DNA of 37,590 nt from a virus. Made by a program: the position numbers and the translations under genes. The notes under the pieces are model-generated. The model was not told the DNA's origin, did no database searches, and saw nothing but the letters and a program-made list of their open reading frames with translations. Of this stretch, positions 9,701 to 17,609 are shown in pieces. The stretch covers positions 1 to 37,590 of IMG/VR virus record IMGVR_UViG_3300044673_000120; one strand, given 5' to 3'. Each line of letters opens with the position of its first letter. Position 1 is the stretch's first letter.

Positions 9701-10066
9701 TTTAATATTGGTGGCCACGTCGGTAAGAGTAAAAGGTGTTTTTTGTGAGAAAGCCACAGCCTCCTGCATCAGCTTGTCAGCTTTTTCCTTGCTTCCAAGC
9801 ATCGTTTCAAAGGCAATATTAAGCTGCTGGAATTCGCCTCGGACATTTACTATCTCCATTGCGAATTGCTTTACAAATGTGGCAGAGAAATAAACGCCAA
9901 TGCCGGCAACCATTTGCCTGAATACGTCGTTGGTCTTTTGCGCTTCCTGTTGGGCAGTGGTAGTAATCCCGCGAATGCCCTGCTTCATTTTTTCGGCCTC
10001 TGCCTGAAAGTTAAGGTTCTTTAGCGCAAACTCAATATCGACTGGTCCGATGGTGGTGCCGCTCAT
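6758..10066 (-). CDS. Tail tape measure protein
   Basis: 1102 aa, the largest phage protein here. The N-terminal tape-measure domain (about 60-230) includes NIAFETMLGSKEKADKL and FSQKTPFTLTDVATNI. A hydrophobic segment follows near 350-370 (YVLAATAIAALVTAMVVF), then long coiled coils (about 380-650), a second hydrophobic stretch near 770-800 and a helical C-terminus. The protein would run inside the tail tube, set its length and act in DNA delivery. Its length implies a long flexible tail. It follows the beta-helix gene by 15 nt and overlaps the next gene by 4 nt. Confidence 0.92.
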   Translation of the reverse strand: MSGTTIGPVDIEFALKNLNFQAEAEKMKQGIRGITTTAQQEAQKTNDVFRQMVAGIGVYFSATFVKQFAMEIVNVRGEFQQLNIAFETMLGSKEKADKLMQEAVAFSQKTPFTLTDVATNIKQLMAMGIASEKVMGTMKALGDVAAGVSVPISRVAINYGQVAVLGTLQQREIRDFAMAGIPLVDELAKNLGKSKEEIQGMVSAGQIGFPEVEKAFQTMSGVGGKFYNLMEKQNASVTGQISNLTDKWQVMLNSIGEANEGMIYGSISGLSSLITNYEAVLDILKVMVVTYGIYKTASIAVAVADGYAAAAKTANAASTYMLIGRTTQLTFAQYASAQAQGVLNAVMAINPYVLAATAIAALVTAMVVFSDTTDEASKAQDEINKTVNTQKANVETLVSTIKNENAANADRAKALKELNDILPDQIGFLDAQALSTEKGKKAIDDYIESIRKRAEMEQLTAALKKNLDEQDRIGSGKLTFWESLKQLNSSATTNPEELKRRNEVYLSSVISGLKDEEDAIKAKMAALMASKKEEKSANEEKIRTIELINQEIDDAKKAQLGATNRKDYNAAQVTIDRLEAEKIAITGVKEKSKELKGEYDKLEEKIKKASDAVVNATEKERPALQEKLNALVKQKIAWEELIKAQRGETTGMKPLSVNGQISGESAIVKQLQPMKQLTEEQKKQLEAKGKQASLDAVASENYEKNISYIQGSVDLLDQMTAQYAEQLGLSKEQAKALENGMNMMKGIAQIASGNIVGGAISIISGMASFIIQAPEKLSVHFEQVNAQISKLISSLDIATESLSSLGQDSSLTSIKIVKAELLTLADEAATLNTELAKSSSGPRRNISGGVAGLGLDMVKQAADLNLEIEKLANRLLQGDISDEQRKAIEAVLDSYNSLLSQIDSTIQDITGTTVSDLSRGLADAFLAGEDAAAAWGEKVDDIIKNIITRQLTAQLLTKPINEAVNTLVNDSGNGLTTDEALKFKKTMDDLYASSAPMFEATQRALQAAGFNFDASTSTGSTSGVMGSVKGATEETMGAMVGQLMAVRVDIKSILVNMAAGQDDVAKNLGYLKQISENTSHNVKLIKIEEGISEMNKTLKDRL

Positions 10067-10081
10067 ATGGGATCGTTGGTT

Positions 10082-11986
10082 TTAATGTACATAGGCTTTC
10101 CCCGTAAGTGGGTTTAAATAATAATTTCCGTTGCTGGCAATGAATGCTTTTTTCAAGCCTGAACCATTCTGTCCTCCTGCGGGGCTTGGGTCTGGTATCA
10201 GAATAGCTGAACTCCAAGCGGATAAAAGTATCGACGAGGCGTATTTTATTCCGGCCATATCGATTGAGGCAACGGGAACCGCTTTCAATACGTCGGCGGA
10301 TGAGTAATTGTATTCAAACTGGATCTGCGCATCGGACGTGATTCCGGCGGGTGACTGGGCACTGGTAGAGTCGGTATTAACTATTGTTTTCCACTGCGCG
10401 AATGTCTTTAATGCTCCTCCAACGACTGGGAGATTCGTATCAAAAGATTGTCCATCGTCAATCGGACGACAATAATAATTTCCGCTGCCGGTACCCCATT
10501 CATTATCTCCCGTATACCGGTTGGTTAAATTAGCCACTATCTGACCCGATTTAGCAACAAAGGTGTTTCTAGAAAGAATATTTTCATACAAATTTTTAAC
10601 ATTATCCCAGTTGGTAAACTTTATTCCTACCGCGTTATTAAAAACGTTATTATCGGTCACTGTATTCTGGTGAGCCTTATGTAACATGATGCCATTTCCT
10701 GCCGAGTGTGCAATCGTATTACTTGTGCACGTAACCCCGGTGCAATATTCATCAAGATAAATGCCATTACCTCCCGAATAAAGTACAATGTTGTGATCGA
10801 CTACAGTGCCAGGGTGATCGTGTCCCATATAAATGCCTCCAGCATCGTTAACGAGCTGGCAAGGGTAGTCGATTTTATTATATCTGATATCGCTAATGGT
10901 TGCGGTTGATTCGGCATAAATACCCATATATCCAATCCGGTCGAGTTGGTTGTTATGTATCACCGAGTTGCTACCTACCACATCAATCCCTATTGCTGTT
11001 AGAATCTGATAGTTTTGACCTACCAGACAACCAATCCTTGAAATAGTATTATTCTGGTTGATTGTTGCATTGGTACCACCGACTTGAATTCCACCCCCGC
11101 AGTCGGCGACAGAATTCCCCTGTATTGTGGCATAATCCTTTGATATATATATTCCCTTGCCACCTGCAAAACGCGCAGTACAGTTAAGCAGCGATATATG
11201 ATCATTCTGGTAAGCAAAATTTATCGCGTTCCCAATACTTCCCTCAGCTAAAATGCCATCGATGGTTACGTAATCCTCGCCTGTCGAATCTGCAATAACG
11301 TTGTTTAGTAGCGAAACTTTCACTGTTTTAGTAGCCGGATCGACGGCGCCAAAATAAACGCACAACTTATTTTCTGACGATTTCCAGCACCAATCGCCAT
11401 ATTGAGTCAATGCGTTGATGTGGTTCTGTATAAAGTATTGTGTGCCCGTTGAAACGTTTCGGGTCGTGCCTAAATTGGTATAGGCAAGAGTTCCATTATT
11501 CTGGCTGTCGATCCGGCAGCGATCAATGGTATAAGTGTTCTTAAAAATGACGACTTCACCTCCGTCCCAGCTAGGGCTGTCCGGCAAGTCATCGTCAGTG
11601 ATTGATTGGTTTGTAACGAAAGAATTGAAAGCCAGCCATCCGGTTTTGGGGTATCTGCCCAATGTTCTTTGGACATCATCGATTAGTAAAACATTAGGAG
11701 CAGCATCCGGATATAATATTTTAGAATAAATTCCTCCGCCCTCGCTGAACCAACCCGTTACCGTTTGAAAACCCGATAAAACGGGAGGATTTCCGGCACC
11801 ATAGGCTCCGTAAACAATTGGGTTGCCCGGTGCTCCTGAACCTTTGATATCCAAGGTCCCTGCGAAAGTTTCACCTTTGTTAAACAAAATTTGATCTCCC
11901 GCAGAAAAATTGCCGTGTGCGTTTACTTCCACTATGGTAGTAAAGATCGCTGCGGGATCGCTTGCAGATACTTTATAAACTGTCAT
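10082..11986 (-). CDS. Right-handed beta-helix protein, putative tailspike or depolymerase
   Basis: 634 aa. Residues about 30-480 show the regular N-, G- and I-rich coils of a right-handed parallel beta-helix (pectate-lyase/NosD type), for instance NTIAHSAGNGIMLHKAHQNT and NRYTGDNEWGTGSGNYYCRP. No signal peptide is present, as expected for a virion protein. It lies between the tape measure and another structural gene, an uncommon place for a spike. It may bind or cut a surface polysaccharide. No catalytic residues can be assigned from sequence alone, so enzyme activity is a guess. Confidence 0.75.
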   Translation of the reverse strand: MTVYKVSASDPAAIFTTIVEVNAHGNFSAGDQILFNKGETFAGTLDIKGSGAPGNPIVYGAYGAGNPPVLSGFQTVTGWFSEGGGIYSKILYPDAAPNVLLIDDVQRTLGRYPKTGWLAFNSFVTNQSITDDDLPDSPSWDGGEVVIFKNTYTIDRCRIDSQNNGTLAYTNLGTTRNVSTGTQYFIQNHINALTQYGDWCWKSSENKLCVYFGAVDPATKTVKVSLLNNVIADSTGEDYVTIDGILAEGSIGNAINFAYQNDHISLLNCTARFAGGKGIYISKDYATIQGNSVADCGGGIQVGGTNATINQNNTISRIGCLVGQNYQILTAIGIDVVGSNSVIHNNQLDRIGYMGIYAESTATISDIRYNKIDYPCQLVNDAGGIYMGHDHPGTVVDHNIVLYSGGNGIYLDEYCTGVTCTSNTIAHSAGNGIMLHKAHQNTVTDNNVFNNAVGIKFTNWDNVKNLYENILSRNTFVAKSGQIVANLTNRYTGDNEWGTGSGNYYCRPIDDGQSFDTNLPVVGGALKTFAQWKTIVNTDSTSAQSPAGITSDAQIQFEYNYSSADVLKAVPVASIDMAGIKYASSILLSAWSSAILIPDPSPAGGQNGSGLKKAFIASNGNYYLNPLTGKAYVH

Positions 11987-11998
11987 TTTCTTTCAGTT

Positions 11999-12895
11999 TT
12001 AATACAGCCAAAAACCTGTAACATTCGACAGGGCCAAACCTGCGCTGATATTTTCAGTCGCTCCAAAGGAATTTTTCGGATCGATGTAAAAGCTAATGTC
12101 AAGCACTCCGCCCGAAGTCTTTTTGTACTGCGTTCCGATAGCTACGTGAGCGTAAACGACAGGAGCCTGAGTTGTTGCTGAGGCGTTCCAAACAGCCATT
12201 AATGCGTAAACGCCTGGCTGCAATGTGACCGGTGCAGGAAATGCCTTGCTGACTTTTGCAAGTGCAGCCGCTTTCCAAATATTGCCGTCGTCGGCGGTTT
12301 CAGTAACTTTTGTTGCTACACCAGTGGTTTTATTTACCGAGAGTAATGCAAACCCATTATAGTTATCTGCTGTATAATTGCCTTGGGTTTGTTGAACAAA
12401 AGCGGCTCCTGTAATGGTAACTGCCTTGTCGATGACAAACAGCTGACCTATTGATCGGCCATCGACCAGCGTGTAAGTACTCCCTAAAAGCTGGAATACA
12501 CCAATTGGCAACGCCTTTATTTCGGAGCCTAACATTTGAAGTGCGTGAAGGAGGTCCGCTTTTACAAGGTCTCCTATATCAAGCGGCTCACCTTCAGAAA
12601 CCTGTAGGTAGCGCAAATCAGCGGCAGCTTCTGTTAACCCACTTACCCTAAAAAAAAAATCAGTCGATAATTTAGTTATCAGGTCATTGCGGTCGGTAAA
12701 GCTTGGAGCGGTCACACTGGAGACAAGTATAGTAATGCCATCGTATTCGTTCTGTGGGTTTGCCTTTTCAGAAATTACAATCGCACCCGGTTTGGTTGGG
12801 TGAGGGCGAACAAAGGCACTACCTGGTGCGCTCATTACGTCAACACCGTCGTTAATTAATACGTTTGCTCCGTTTTTAACAAATGATATTCCCAT
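11999..12895 (-). CDS. Virion structural protein of unknown role
   Basis: 298 aa starting MGISFVKNGANVLINDGVDV. The N-terminal third looks like a phage attachment module; TEAAADLRYLQVSEGEPLDI is typical of a fibre joint. The C-terminal half is beta-rich and similar in style to carbohydrate-binding or fibre-head domains. It is 12 nt from the beta-helix gene and may anchor it to the particle. No enzyme motif is seen. Confidence 0.6.
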   Translation of the reverse strand: MGISFVKNGANVLINDGVDVMSAPGSAFVRPHPTKPGAIVISEKANPQNEYDGITILVSSVTAPSFTDRNDLITKLSTDFFFRVSGLTEAAADLRYLQVSEGEPLDIGDLVKADLLHALQMLGSEIKALPIGVFQLLGSTYTLVDGRSIGQLFVIDKAVTITGAAFVQQTQGNYTADNYNGFALLSVNKTTGVATKVTETADDGNIWKAAALAKVSKAFPAPVTLQPGVYALMAVWNASATTQAPVVYAHVAIGTQYKKTSGGVLDISFYIDPKNSFGATENISAGLALSNVTGFWLY

Positions 12896-12907
12896 TGTGT
12901 ATGTTTT

Positions 12908-13614
12908 TTAAATGTTGTTTTCTCCCCAAAATTCTTCCAGCTCTTCAGCCGTGGTAATTTCTTTTTTCTGATTTGTTTTTACGCTTATGTATCGCGGAGC
13001 ATCGGCCAGCATCATCCGGATGTTTATCCAGGCTATTCCCCACAGAATGTAATTGACTGTCCATCCTGTTGTTTCGGCAATGCTCCAAATTGTTCCCCAG
13101 GGGCTATGAAGGCCTACTGTTCGTCCTTTTTGCTCCCCTGATCCTGCGGACTCAGATTCCTCGGCATCGTCACTGTCATGCTCCGGATTAATCTGATAGA
13201 GTTCGTAAAATCCTGCACCCCGCTCAGGGTGACTGTCATCAGAACCATATCGAACAATCTTCGCGGTGTTACCTTCCAAAGCATCCACCGGCTTAGTAAG
13301 CGGGAAAATAAACGGACTTTCAGCTTCGAGCCCAAGATAATTACAGCCACGATCCGGATGCACGTTTTGGTATGCTTACTAATTAATGCGTGTGCAGCGT
13401 CCAGGTTACCAGAGTCAATGCCATCGAATGAAAAACCCTCTTTTAGCGACAGTTCACTAACCATCAGGAGCGTTCCCATGTTGGGCTGTTTGATTGTGAC
13501 TCCAATCTCCTTTTTACCGAGTAAGCGCAAAAAACGCGGGGCGGGTAGTGCAACCCTTACCCCGCGTTCGAGAATAGTTTCAGCTGCACGCCGTTCGGTT
13601 TCGCTCAGTTCCAT
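12908..13614 (-). CDS. Tail assembly chaperone, -1 frameshift product
   Basis: The -1 frame is open past the end of the shorter chaperone frame and continues to 12908. A slip at CAAAAAG (13126-13132) would join residues 1-163 of the short protein to 72 more (beginning GRTVGLHSPWGTIW), giving about 235 aa. This repeats the lambda G/GT and Mu gp41/gp42 arrangement, where the longer form recruits tape measure and tube subunits. The joined part contains TGWTVNYILWGIAWINIRMM and an acidic end, and it looks coding, whereas the same frame upstream of the slip looks like a shadow. A gene caller would report 12908-13363 as a separate gene. The frameshift is predicted, not shown. Confidence 0.7.
13114..13614 (-). 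CDS. Tail assembly chaperone, short form
   Basis: 166 aa located between the tail tube protein and downstream tail genes, the standard site of the G-type chaperone. It begins MELSETERRAAETILERGVR and has a basic amphipathic centre (about residues 85-150). The stop TAG lies five codons after the AAA AAG slip site. The gene starts 3 nt after the tail tube stop. It would act in the cytoplasm, coating the tape measure before tube assembly, and is absent from mature particles. Confidence 0.75.
   Translation of the reverse strand: MELSETERRAAETILERGVRVALPAPRFLRLLGKKEIGVTIKQPNMGTLLMVSELSLKEGFSFDGIDSGNLDAAHALISKHTKTCIRIVAVIILGSKLKVRLFSRLLSRWMLWKVTPRRLFDMVLMTVTLSGVQDFTNSIRLIRSMTVTMPRNLSPQDQGSKKDEQ
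13126..13132 (-). promoter_or_regulatory. Putative -1 ribosomal slip site CAAAAAG
   Basis: On the - strand the zero frame reads AGC AAA AAG GAC GAA CAG TAG. Slipping back one base on AAA AAG gives GGA CGA ACA, which stays open for 72 codons. The first base is C rather than A, so it is not the ideal A-AAA-AAG, but the A-site AAA/AAG pair is the standard slippery part. Confidence 0.6.
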
Positions 13615-13617
13615 CCG

Positions 13618-14124
13618 TTAAACCGATGGATAAATCTTCAGCGATGCTACACCAGCCTTAGTTGGCTTCAATACTTTTGCAGTGATATCGATCAGCGCAA
13701 CTCCCTTTTTAGAGAACTTCCAGTTAATTTTAGCCATGATTTTGGCGCGCGGAATGTCGATAGTCTGGTTCGTTTTGGTTTTAACCCTAACTGATTTTTC
13801 GATCTGTGACCGAGTGTCAGGAGCCTCCCACGTTTTATTTGGTGCGGTTCCGGTTGCGGTTCCTCCAAGGATTAACACCAGGTTGTCAGGATCAATATTC
13901 ATCACCGACCACTTCAGGGTTTTTCCACCCATTACTTCAATTACTTCTTCAGCGTCGTCATTCTCTTCCGAGAAGATTTCAGTGATATTATTGTCAGCCT
14001 GCATCAATTCTGCCGAGTCCTGGTAAGTTACACCAAGAGATGCAAAAGTTGTTGCTATTCCACCGTCACCGGCAATTGCGCCAAGTTCGATCGACAATAA
14101 TCCGATTGCTCTTTTTTCTGCCAT
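13618..14124 (-). CDS. Major tail tube protein
   Basis: 168 aa, beginning MAEKRAIGLLSIELGAIAGD. It has an acidic N-terminal half and a beta-rich C-terminal half ending in a Lys/Val-rich strand pattern, like non-contractile phage tail tube subunits. It lies directly before the frameshifted chaperone, where the major tail protein is found in siphoviruses. Absence of any sheath gene nearby supports a non-contractile tail. Identification is by length, composition and position. Confidence 0.72.
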   Translation of the reverse strand: MAEKRAIGLLSIELGAIAGDGGIATTFASLGVTYQDSAELMQADNNITEIFSEENDDAEEVIEVMGGKTLKWSVMNIDPDNLVLILGGTATGTAPNKTWEAPDTRSQIEKSVRVKTKTNQTIDIPRAKIMAKINWKFSKKGVALIDITAKVLKPTKAGVASLKIYPSV

Positions 14125-14126
14125 GA

Positions 14127-14642
14127 TTATGATTTTTTAAATAAATTTTTCACTATTGAAATGGGATTGAAACCCAATTTAAAAGCCGTGTAAATTGCGG
14201 CAATAAGTACAAGCGTGATCAGGATAGTGCGCAATGATTTTTGAAACCTCTGAAGGAAATTCTCTTTATCCTGGACAACCGTGATATCGCTTTTTGATTT
14301 TGTTATAGTTTTTTCCAGAACGGTTACTTTTTCTTCCAGATCCTTGCTAACAGCCGTCGCTTTAATTTCACCCGTTTTAGTAAGCTCAATGGTGACCTTT
14401 GTCCGCTTGGTTTCGATGTTTTGTACCTGAGGAACAAACGTAGGAGCTCCGCTGTCTGAGTTTGTCGAAGCCTGCATGGTAACCGAAACCGAATCACCTG
14501 GTATGTGCACAATTTTTTCCACTTCGCGGTAAGAGATAGTGGTACTATCGATGCGATCATGCTGTACAACCTGCCGGTGGCTCCGGCAGGATGACAACAT
14601 AATTACAAACAAACCTATTCCTATGAAAAAATATTTATGCAT
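14127..14642 (-). CDS. Probable unimolecular spanin lipoprotein
   Basis: 171 aa from the ATG at 14642, whose start overlaps the previous stop by 8 nt. An in-frame ATG 15 codons upstream is less likely because it would place charged residues before the signal. The N-terminus is a lipoprotein signal (MHKYFFIGIGLFVIMLSSC, lipobox LSSC). The middle is a charged, partly coiled-coil periplasmic region. The C-terminus is a transmembrane segment (TILITLVLIAAIYTAF, about 138-153) with a basic tail. A lipid anchor at one end and an inner-membrane anchor at the other is the u-spanin plan, which fuses inner and outer membranes at lysis. It follows the endolysin and a small membrane protein. Confidence 0.65.
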   Translation of the reverse strand: MHKYFFIGIGLFVIMLSSCRSHRQVVQHDRIDSTTISYREVEKIVHIPGDSVSVTMQASTNSDSGAPTFVPQVQNIETKRTKVTIELTKTGEIKATAVSKDLEEKVTVLEKTITKSKSDITVVQDKENFLQRFQKSLRTILITLVLIAAIYTAFKLGFNPISIVKNLFKKS

Positions 14643-15033
14643 CTGATTTTTCAATTTCGTCTTTAATTTCCTTAACCATTCGTTCAAGATTCTCGTGCGA
14701 TATCTGATCCAATAGCTTCAGTATTTTTTGATTGGTACAATTCAGTTTTTTAACGTCTCTCCTGAGGGCTTCAACCTGTTTCGAGACTTCGCTAAAGCTT
14801 GCAATGGCTTCATCCCTTTGCGTTTTCAGGTTTTCGGCCATCTCCCGCCAGATCTTAATTGCTTTCTCTACATTGTCCAGTTCAGTACTTTCGGCTGTTG
14901 CCTCGGCTCCTTTAGCCTCGGCACCCGCCTTTTTTCGTTGTGCCCGGAGCGTTAGTAAAGTGATGATAAAACCACCGCCAAAAATCAAATTAAGTGCTAT
15001 CGAAACCACGTCTATCCAGCTGTAAGCCATCAT
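14635..15033 (-). CDS. Small membrane protein of lysis cassette, holin or spanin subunit
   Basis: 132 aa. One N-terminal membrane segment (about 8-27, VVSIALNLIFGGGFIITLL) is followed by a long charged coiled coil to the C-terminus. It starts 6 nt after the endolysin stop and overlaps the lipoprotein gene. The single-TM plus coiled-coil design resembles inner-membrane spanins, but many Bacteroidota phages place a protein of this kind where a holin would be expected. I cannot decide between the two. Confidence 0.6.
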   Translation of the reverse strand: MMAYSWIDVVSIALNLIFGGGFIITLLTLRAQRKKAGAEAKGAEATAESTELDNVEKAIKIWREMAENLKTQRDEAIASFSEVSKQVEALRRDVKKLNCTNQKILKLLDQISHENLERMVKEIKDEIEKSDA

Positions 15034-15039
15034 TTCCTT

Positions 15040-15471
15040 TTAGGTTAACGATTGATAAAGCCTTATTTCAGCTTCGCGACGGTTAATCAAGCCCTGGCTT
15101 GTATTTCCTGAAACAAACTTCCATTTCCGGAACTCTGTCGGAATATTAGGAGAATCAGGATTAACCCTGATCATGACCAATAAGCCAGAACGGAGAAAAG
15201 CTCCAAGACCAACGTTATAAATGAAATCAACCAGTGCATCATATTGCGGCTGACGAATTTTCAGATTCAATCCATACAACTCGTGTTCGATATCAGCAAT
15301 CCGCTTCATTAAAAGCCCGCTGGCCTCAGCTTCTGTTACTACCATTCCGGGAGTAACCCCGGCTGTAGTGCCGTAGCCAATCGTCAGCACTCCGGCGGGG
15401 CACTTGTAAGCCTCTGCGCGGAAACCTTCCGACTTTTTAATTAATTCGATGCCTTTTGCTGACGTTTTCAT
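15040..15471 (-). CDS. Endolysin, T4-type lysozyme (GH24)
   Basis: 143 aa. The catalytic pattern E-x8-C-x5-T is present: E15, C24 and T30 within SEGFRAEAYKCPAGVLTIGYG. Later motifs QYDALVDFIYNVGLGAF and GLINRREAEIRLY are typical of the phage lysozyme family. It cleaves the glycan chains of peptidoglycan to release progeny. There is no signal peptide, so it needs a holin or pinholin to cross the inner membrane. Length is normal for the family. Confidence 0.93.
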   Translation of the reverse strand: MKTSAKGIELIKKSEGFRAEAYKCPAGVLTIGYGTTAGVTPGMVVTEAEASGLLMKRIADIEHELYGLNLKIRQPQYDALVDFIYNVGLGAFLRSGLLVMIRVNPDSPNIPTEFRKWKFVSGNTSQGLINRREAEIRLYQSLT

Positions 15472-15491
15472 TTAGCTTGGATTGATTTATT

Positions 15492-15532
15492 GAAGGACTG
15501 AAGGATTGATTAAATCAGCCCTTCAGCCCTTC
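15492..15532. other. Long hairpin between capsid and lysis genes
   Basis: GAAGGACTGAAGG (15492-15504) pairs with CCTTCAGCCCTTC (15520-15532) with one mismatch. It lies just after the major capsid stop. No T run follows on the - strand, so it is more likely an mRNA stabiliser, processing site or partial attenuator that favours capsid over lysis genes than a true terminator. Confidence 0.55.
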
Positions 15533-15538
15533 AGTTAA

Positions 15539-16591
15539 CTAGGCGGCGGTATCCTGAACGATTGCGGTTAAGCCTTCAACACCGTTACGGCGTGGGCGGC
15601 CTCCGGCACGTACCAGGAAGTCATAAATATCTCCGTAGTACAGCGGGTTATTTAAGCTTTCGTACACTTCGGTAGTTCCTAAAGCACGAACAACTGCATC
15701 CTGGTGCCAGCATAAAGCAGCGGCCAAATCACCGGCGGCACCGGCAGTAGTCCACGCCTTTGCTGCTACAGCCGAGGTATATAAACCCGACTTGCTTCGC
15801 ATCATGACGTTGAAAGTGTATAGTTTTCCGAGAATTCCGTTAGGTAAATCAACCAGGGCATGAAATGCCATAGCCTCCTGAGTGGTGAGGTCGGCAATCA
15901 ACTGGCCGTACATTACAGCATCGACCAATAAGTAGCGGCCTTCCTGTGGAATATCCTGACCGTTGAACTTATTCATGGCAGCCAAAACGTCAGCCTTAGC
16001 CAGTGCCTTACGGTTACCGGTTGCTGAAGGAGTATGGCTTACAGCAGCCGCTCCAGTTGTGCGAATTACATAGCCTGAAGCTGGGGACCATTTAAAAATA
16101 AAGTCATTGCTTACGGTTTCAATCAACTTCGCTTTATCCTGTTTCAATACAGACTCGCGTTTGTTGTAGCTCAATTCAACAGATTCGGCGTTGCTGATCT
16201 TGATTGGGTCGGTAGTGTACTCATCGAGGTCGAAAGTTAAATCAACATCGATACGGCTGGAAACTGAAGCTGGAAACGAGCTCCTGTTTTTAGTTACTCC
16301 TGAAGGCACACCCGCGTTCGGAATATGACAGGTTTTGTTTGTCACAAACTCATCAGCATTGAAAGCCTTAGAAAGGAATGTGTTGTTGGCAAACAAGCCT
16401 TCAACAATACTGTTCATCCAGATTTCTTTCTGGATAGCCATTTGTAAACCGCCGCCATTCATTAGCAAACTGCCAACAAAGCCAACACCAACAATGGTCA
16501 TAACACCAAAACCCGAGGCCAGCGAGATAAACACGGCCACAATCAGGTTGTAAAGCATAGAGGATAAACCCCTTGAGAATTTCTGTTTCAT
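15539..16591 (-). CDS. Major capsid protein
   Basis: 350 aa from the ATG at 16591, which leaves a 25-nt gap after the protease gene. An upstream in-frame ATG at 16651 would overlap that gene by 35 nt. The body, from AIQKEIWMNSIVEGLFANN onward, has the pattern of Bacteroidota phage major capsid proteins, including FDLDEYTTDPIKISNAE and a conserved GGRPRRNGVEGL end. The place after the Mu I-type protease/scaffold gene fits the Mu T position. The first 50 residues are unusual: a basic start and a long hydrophobic, Gly-rich run (MLYNLIVAVFISLASGFGV) that could cross a membrane. It may be removed by the protease. Confidence 0.75.
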   Translation of the reverse strand: MKQKFSRGLSSMLYNLIVAVFISLASGFGVMTIVGVGFVGSLLMNGGGLQMAIQKEIWMNSIVEGLFANNTFLSKAFNADEFVTNKTCHIPNAGVPSGVTKNRSSFPASVSSRIDVDLTFDLDEYTTDPIKISNAESVELSYNKRESVLKQDKAKLIETVSNDFIFKWSPASGYVIRTTGAAAVSHTPSATGNRKALAKADVLAAMNKFNGQDIPQEGRYLLVDAVMYGQLIADLTTQEAMAFHALVDLPNGILGKLYTFNVMMRSKSGLYTSAVAAKAWTTAGAAGDLAAALCWHQDAVVRALGTTEVYESLNNPLYYGDIYDFLVRAGGRPRRNGVEGLTAIVQDTAA

Positions 16592-16616
16592 CGTTCTTAT
16601 TCTGTTTAAATGTGAT

Positions 16617-17609
16617 TTAAATGCTTGGTTTAGTTCCGAAGCGGGCTTCAAACTTTTGGGAATACAGGTCTGGAAAATTGTCTTTCAACGACAGGAGCTT
16701 ACCTGCTTTGTCCAAATCGTCCCAGGTCTGTTTTTGCAAATCAGCCAATTCAACGGCGGTAGTTTCCTTACCGGCTGCAATGCGTTCGGTTACGGTTAAG
16801 CGGGTTGGAATAGCTTCCAATGTTGCTTTTGCACTGTCGAAATCCAGATCAAACAGTTTTACGAAAGTGTCCTTGCCTTTTGCATCCAGGCGACCGTCTT
16901 TCACTGCGGTGTCGATCAGGTTAATAGCTTCAGCCGATTTCTTATTTTTATCGGCAATGTTCAATTCGTCAATACGATCAGCCAATGTCACGTTATCGCT
17001 TTTTAAGCGGTCACGGTCGGCAATGATCGATTGAATTGCGGCTTCACGTTCGGCATCTGTAGCCGTGTCAGCCAGATTTAAAATCTTATTCAATCCGTCC
17101 ATTTTCTTTTTATTTGGTGTAACATTCGTTTTTGTATCCATTAATTTTATCAACTCCTGAAGGTCTGCAACGTCAACAGGCTTACCCGATTCACGATCAT
17201 AGAAATACATGGCATTGTGATTTGATCCGATAGGCACAATTGAAGCTTCGCGAACAGTCCATTTAGTAACCACGGCTATAGTTTCACCCGGTCTTTCCGG
17301 ATCTGGTTCGTATTCAATTGCCTCAGGAGCCCACGAACCGACGGAAGCCATCCGAACAAAATCACGGTCAACCTTACCTTTAATTTTGGCGGCCTTTTCG
17401 TCTAATTCATCAAATACCGGATCGGCTAAAATCTGAGTCCCTTCAACTCTGATATTTTCCCAGCGGCCAATAGGCATATCCCAATCATTGTGCATAAGCA
17501 ACATGACCGGGTTCTTTTTGAACTCGTCGAGGTTTGCCCCGGAGGTGAGCATCTTAAACCCCTTCGTGTTTTTCGACTCGTCGTGTAGTACAAATGATTT
17601 CTTGGACAT
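16617..17609 (-). CDS. Prohead protease and scaffold (Mu I-like)
   Basis: 330 aa from the ATG at 17609 (MSKKSFVLHDESKNTKGF). A second ATG ten codons upstream is possible. The N-terminal half is a serine protease of the prohead family: catalytic His in LLMHNDW (about residue 40) and Ser in REASIVPIGSN (about 123-130). The C-terminal half (about 175-330) is charged and helical, as a scaffold should be, and ends like other phage scaffolds (FEARFGTKPSI). It would guide capsid assembly, then cut itself and the capsid protein. It is the first gene of the leftward late block, next to a divergent promoter region. Confidence 0.85.
   Translation of the reverse strand: MSKKSFVLHDESKNTKGFKMLTSGANLDEFKKNPVMLLMHNDWDMPIGRWENIRVEGTQILADPVFDELDEKAAKIKGKVDRDFVRMASVGSWAPEAIEYEPDPERPGETIAVVTKWTVREASIVPIGSNHNAMYFYDRESGKPVDVADLQELIKLMDTKTNVTPNKKKMDGLNKILNLADTATDAEREAAIQSIIADRDRLKSDNVTLADRIDELNIADKNKKSAEAINLIDTAVKDGRLDAKGKDTFVKLFDLDFDSAKATLEAIPTRLTVTERIAAGKETTAVELADLQKQTWDDLDKAGKLLSLKDNFPDLYSQKFEARFGTKPSI

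Noticed and set aside
12908-13363. Independent gene from the ATG at 13363
   Set aside because: The part before the slip site overlaps the chaperone frame and looks like a shadow; only the last 72 codons look coding, better explained by a frameshift.
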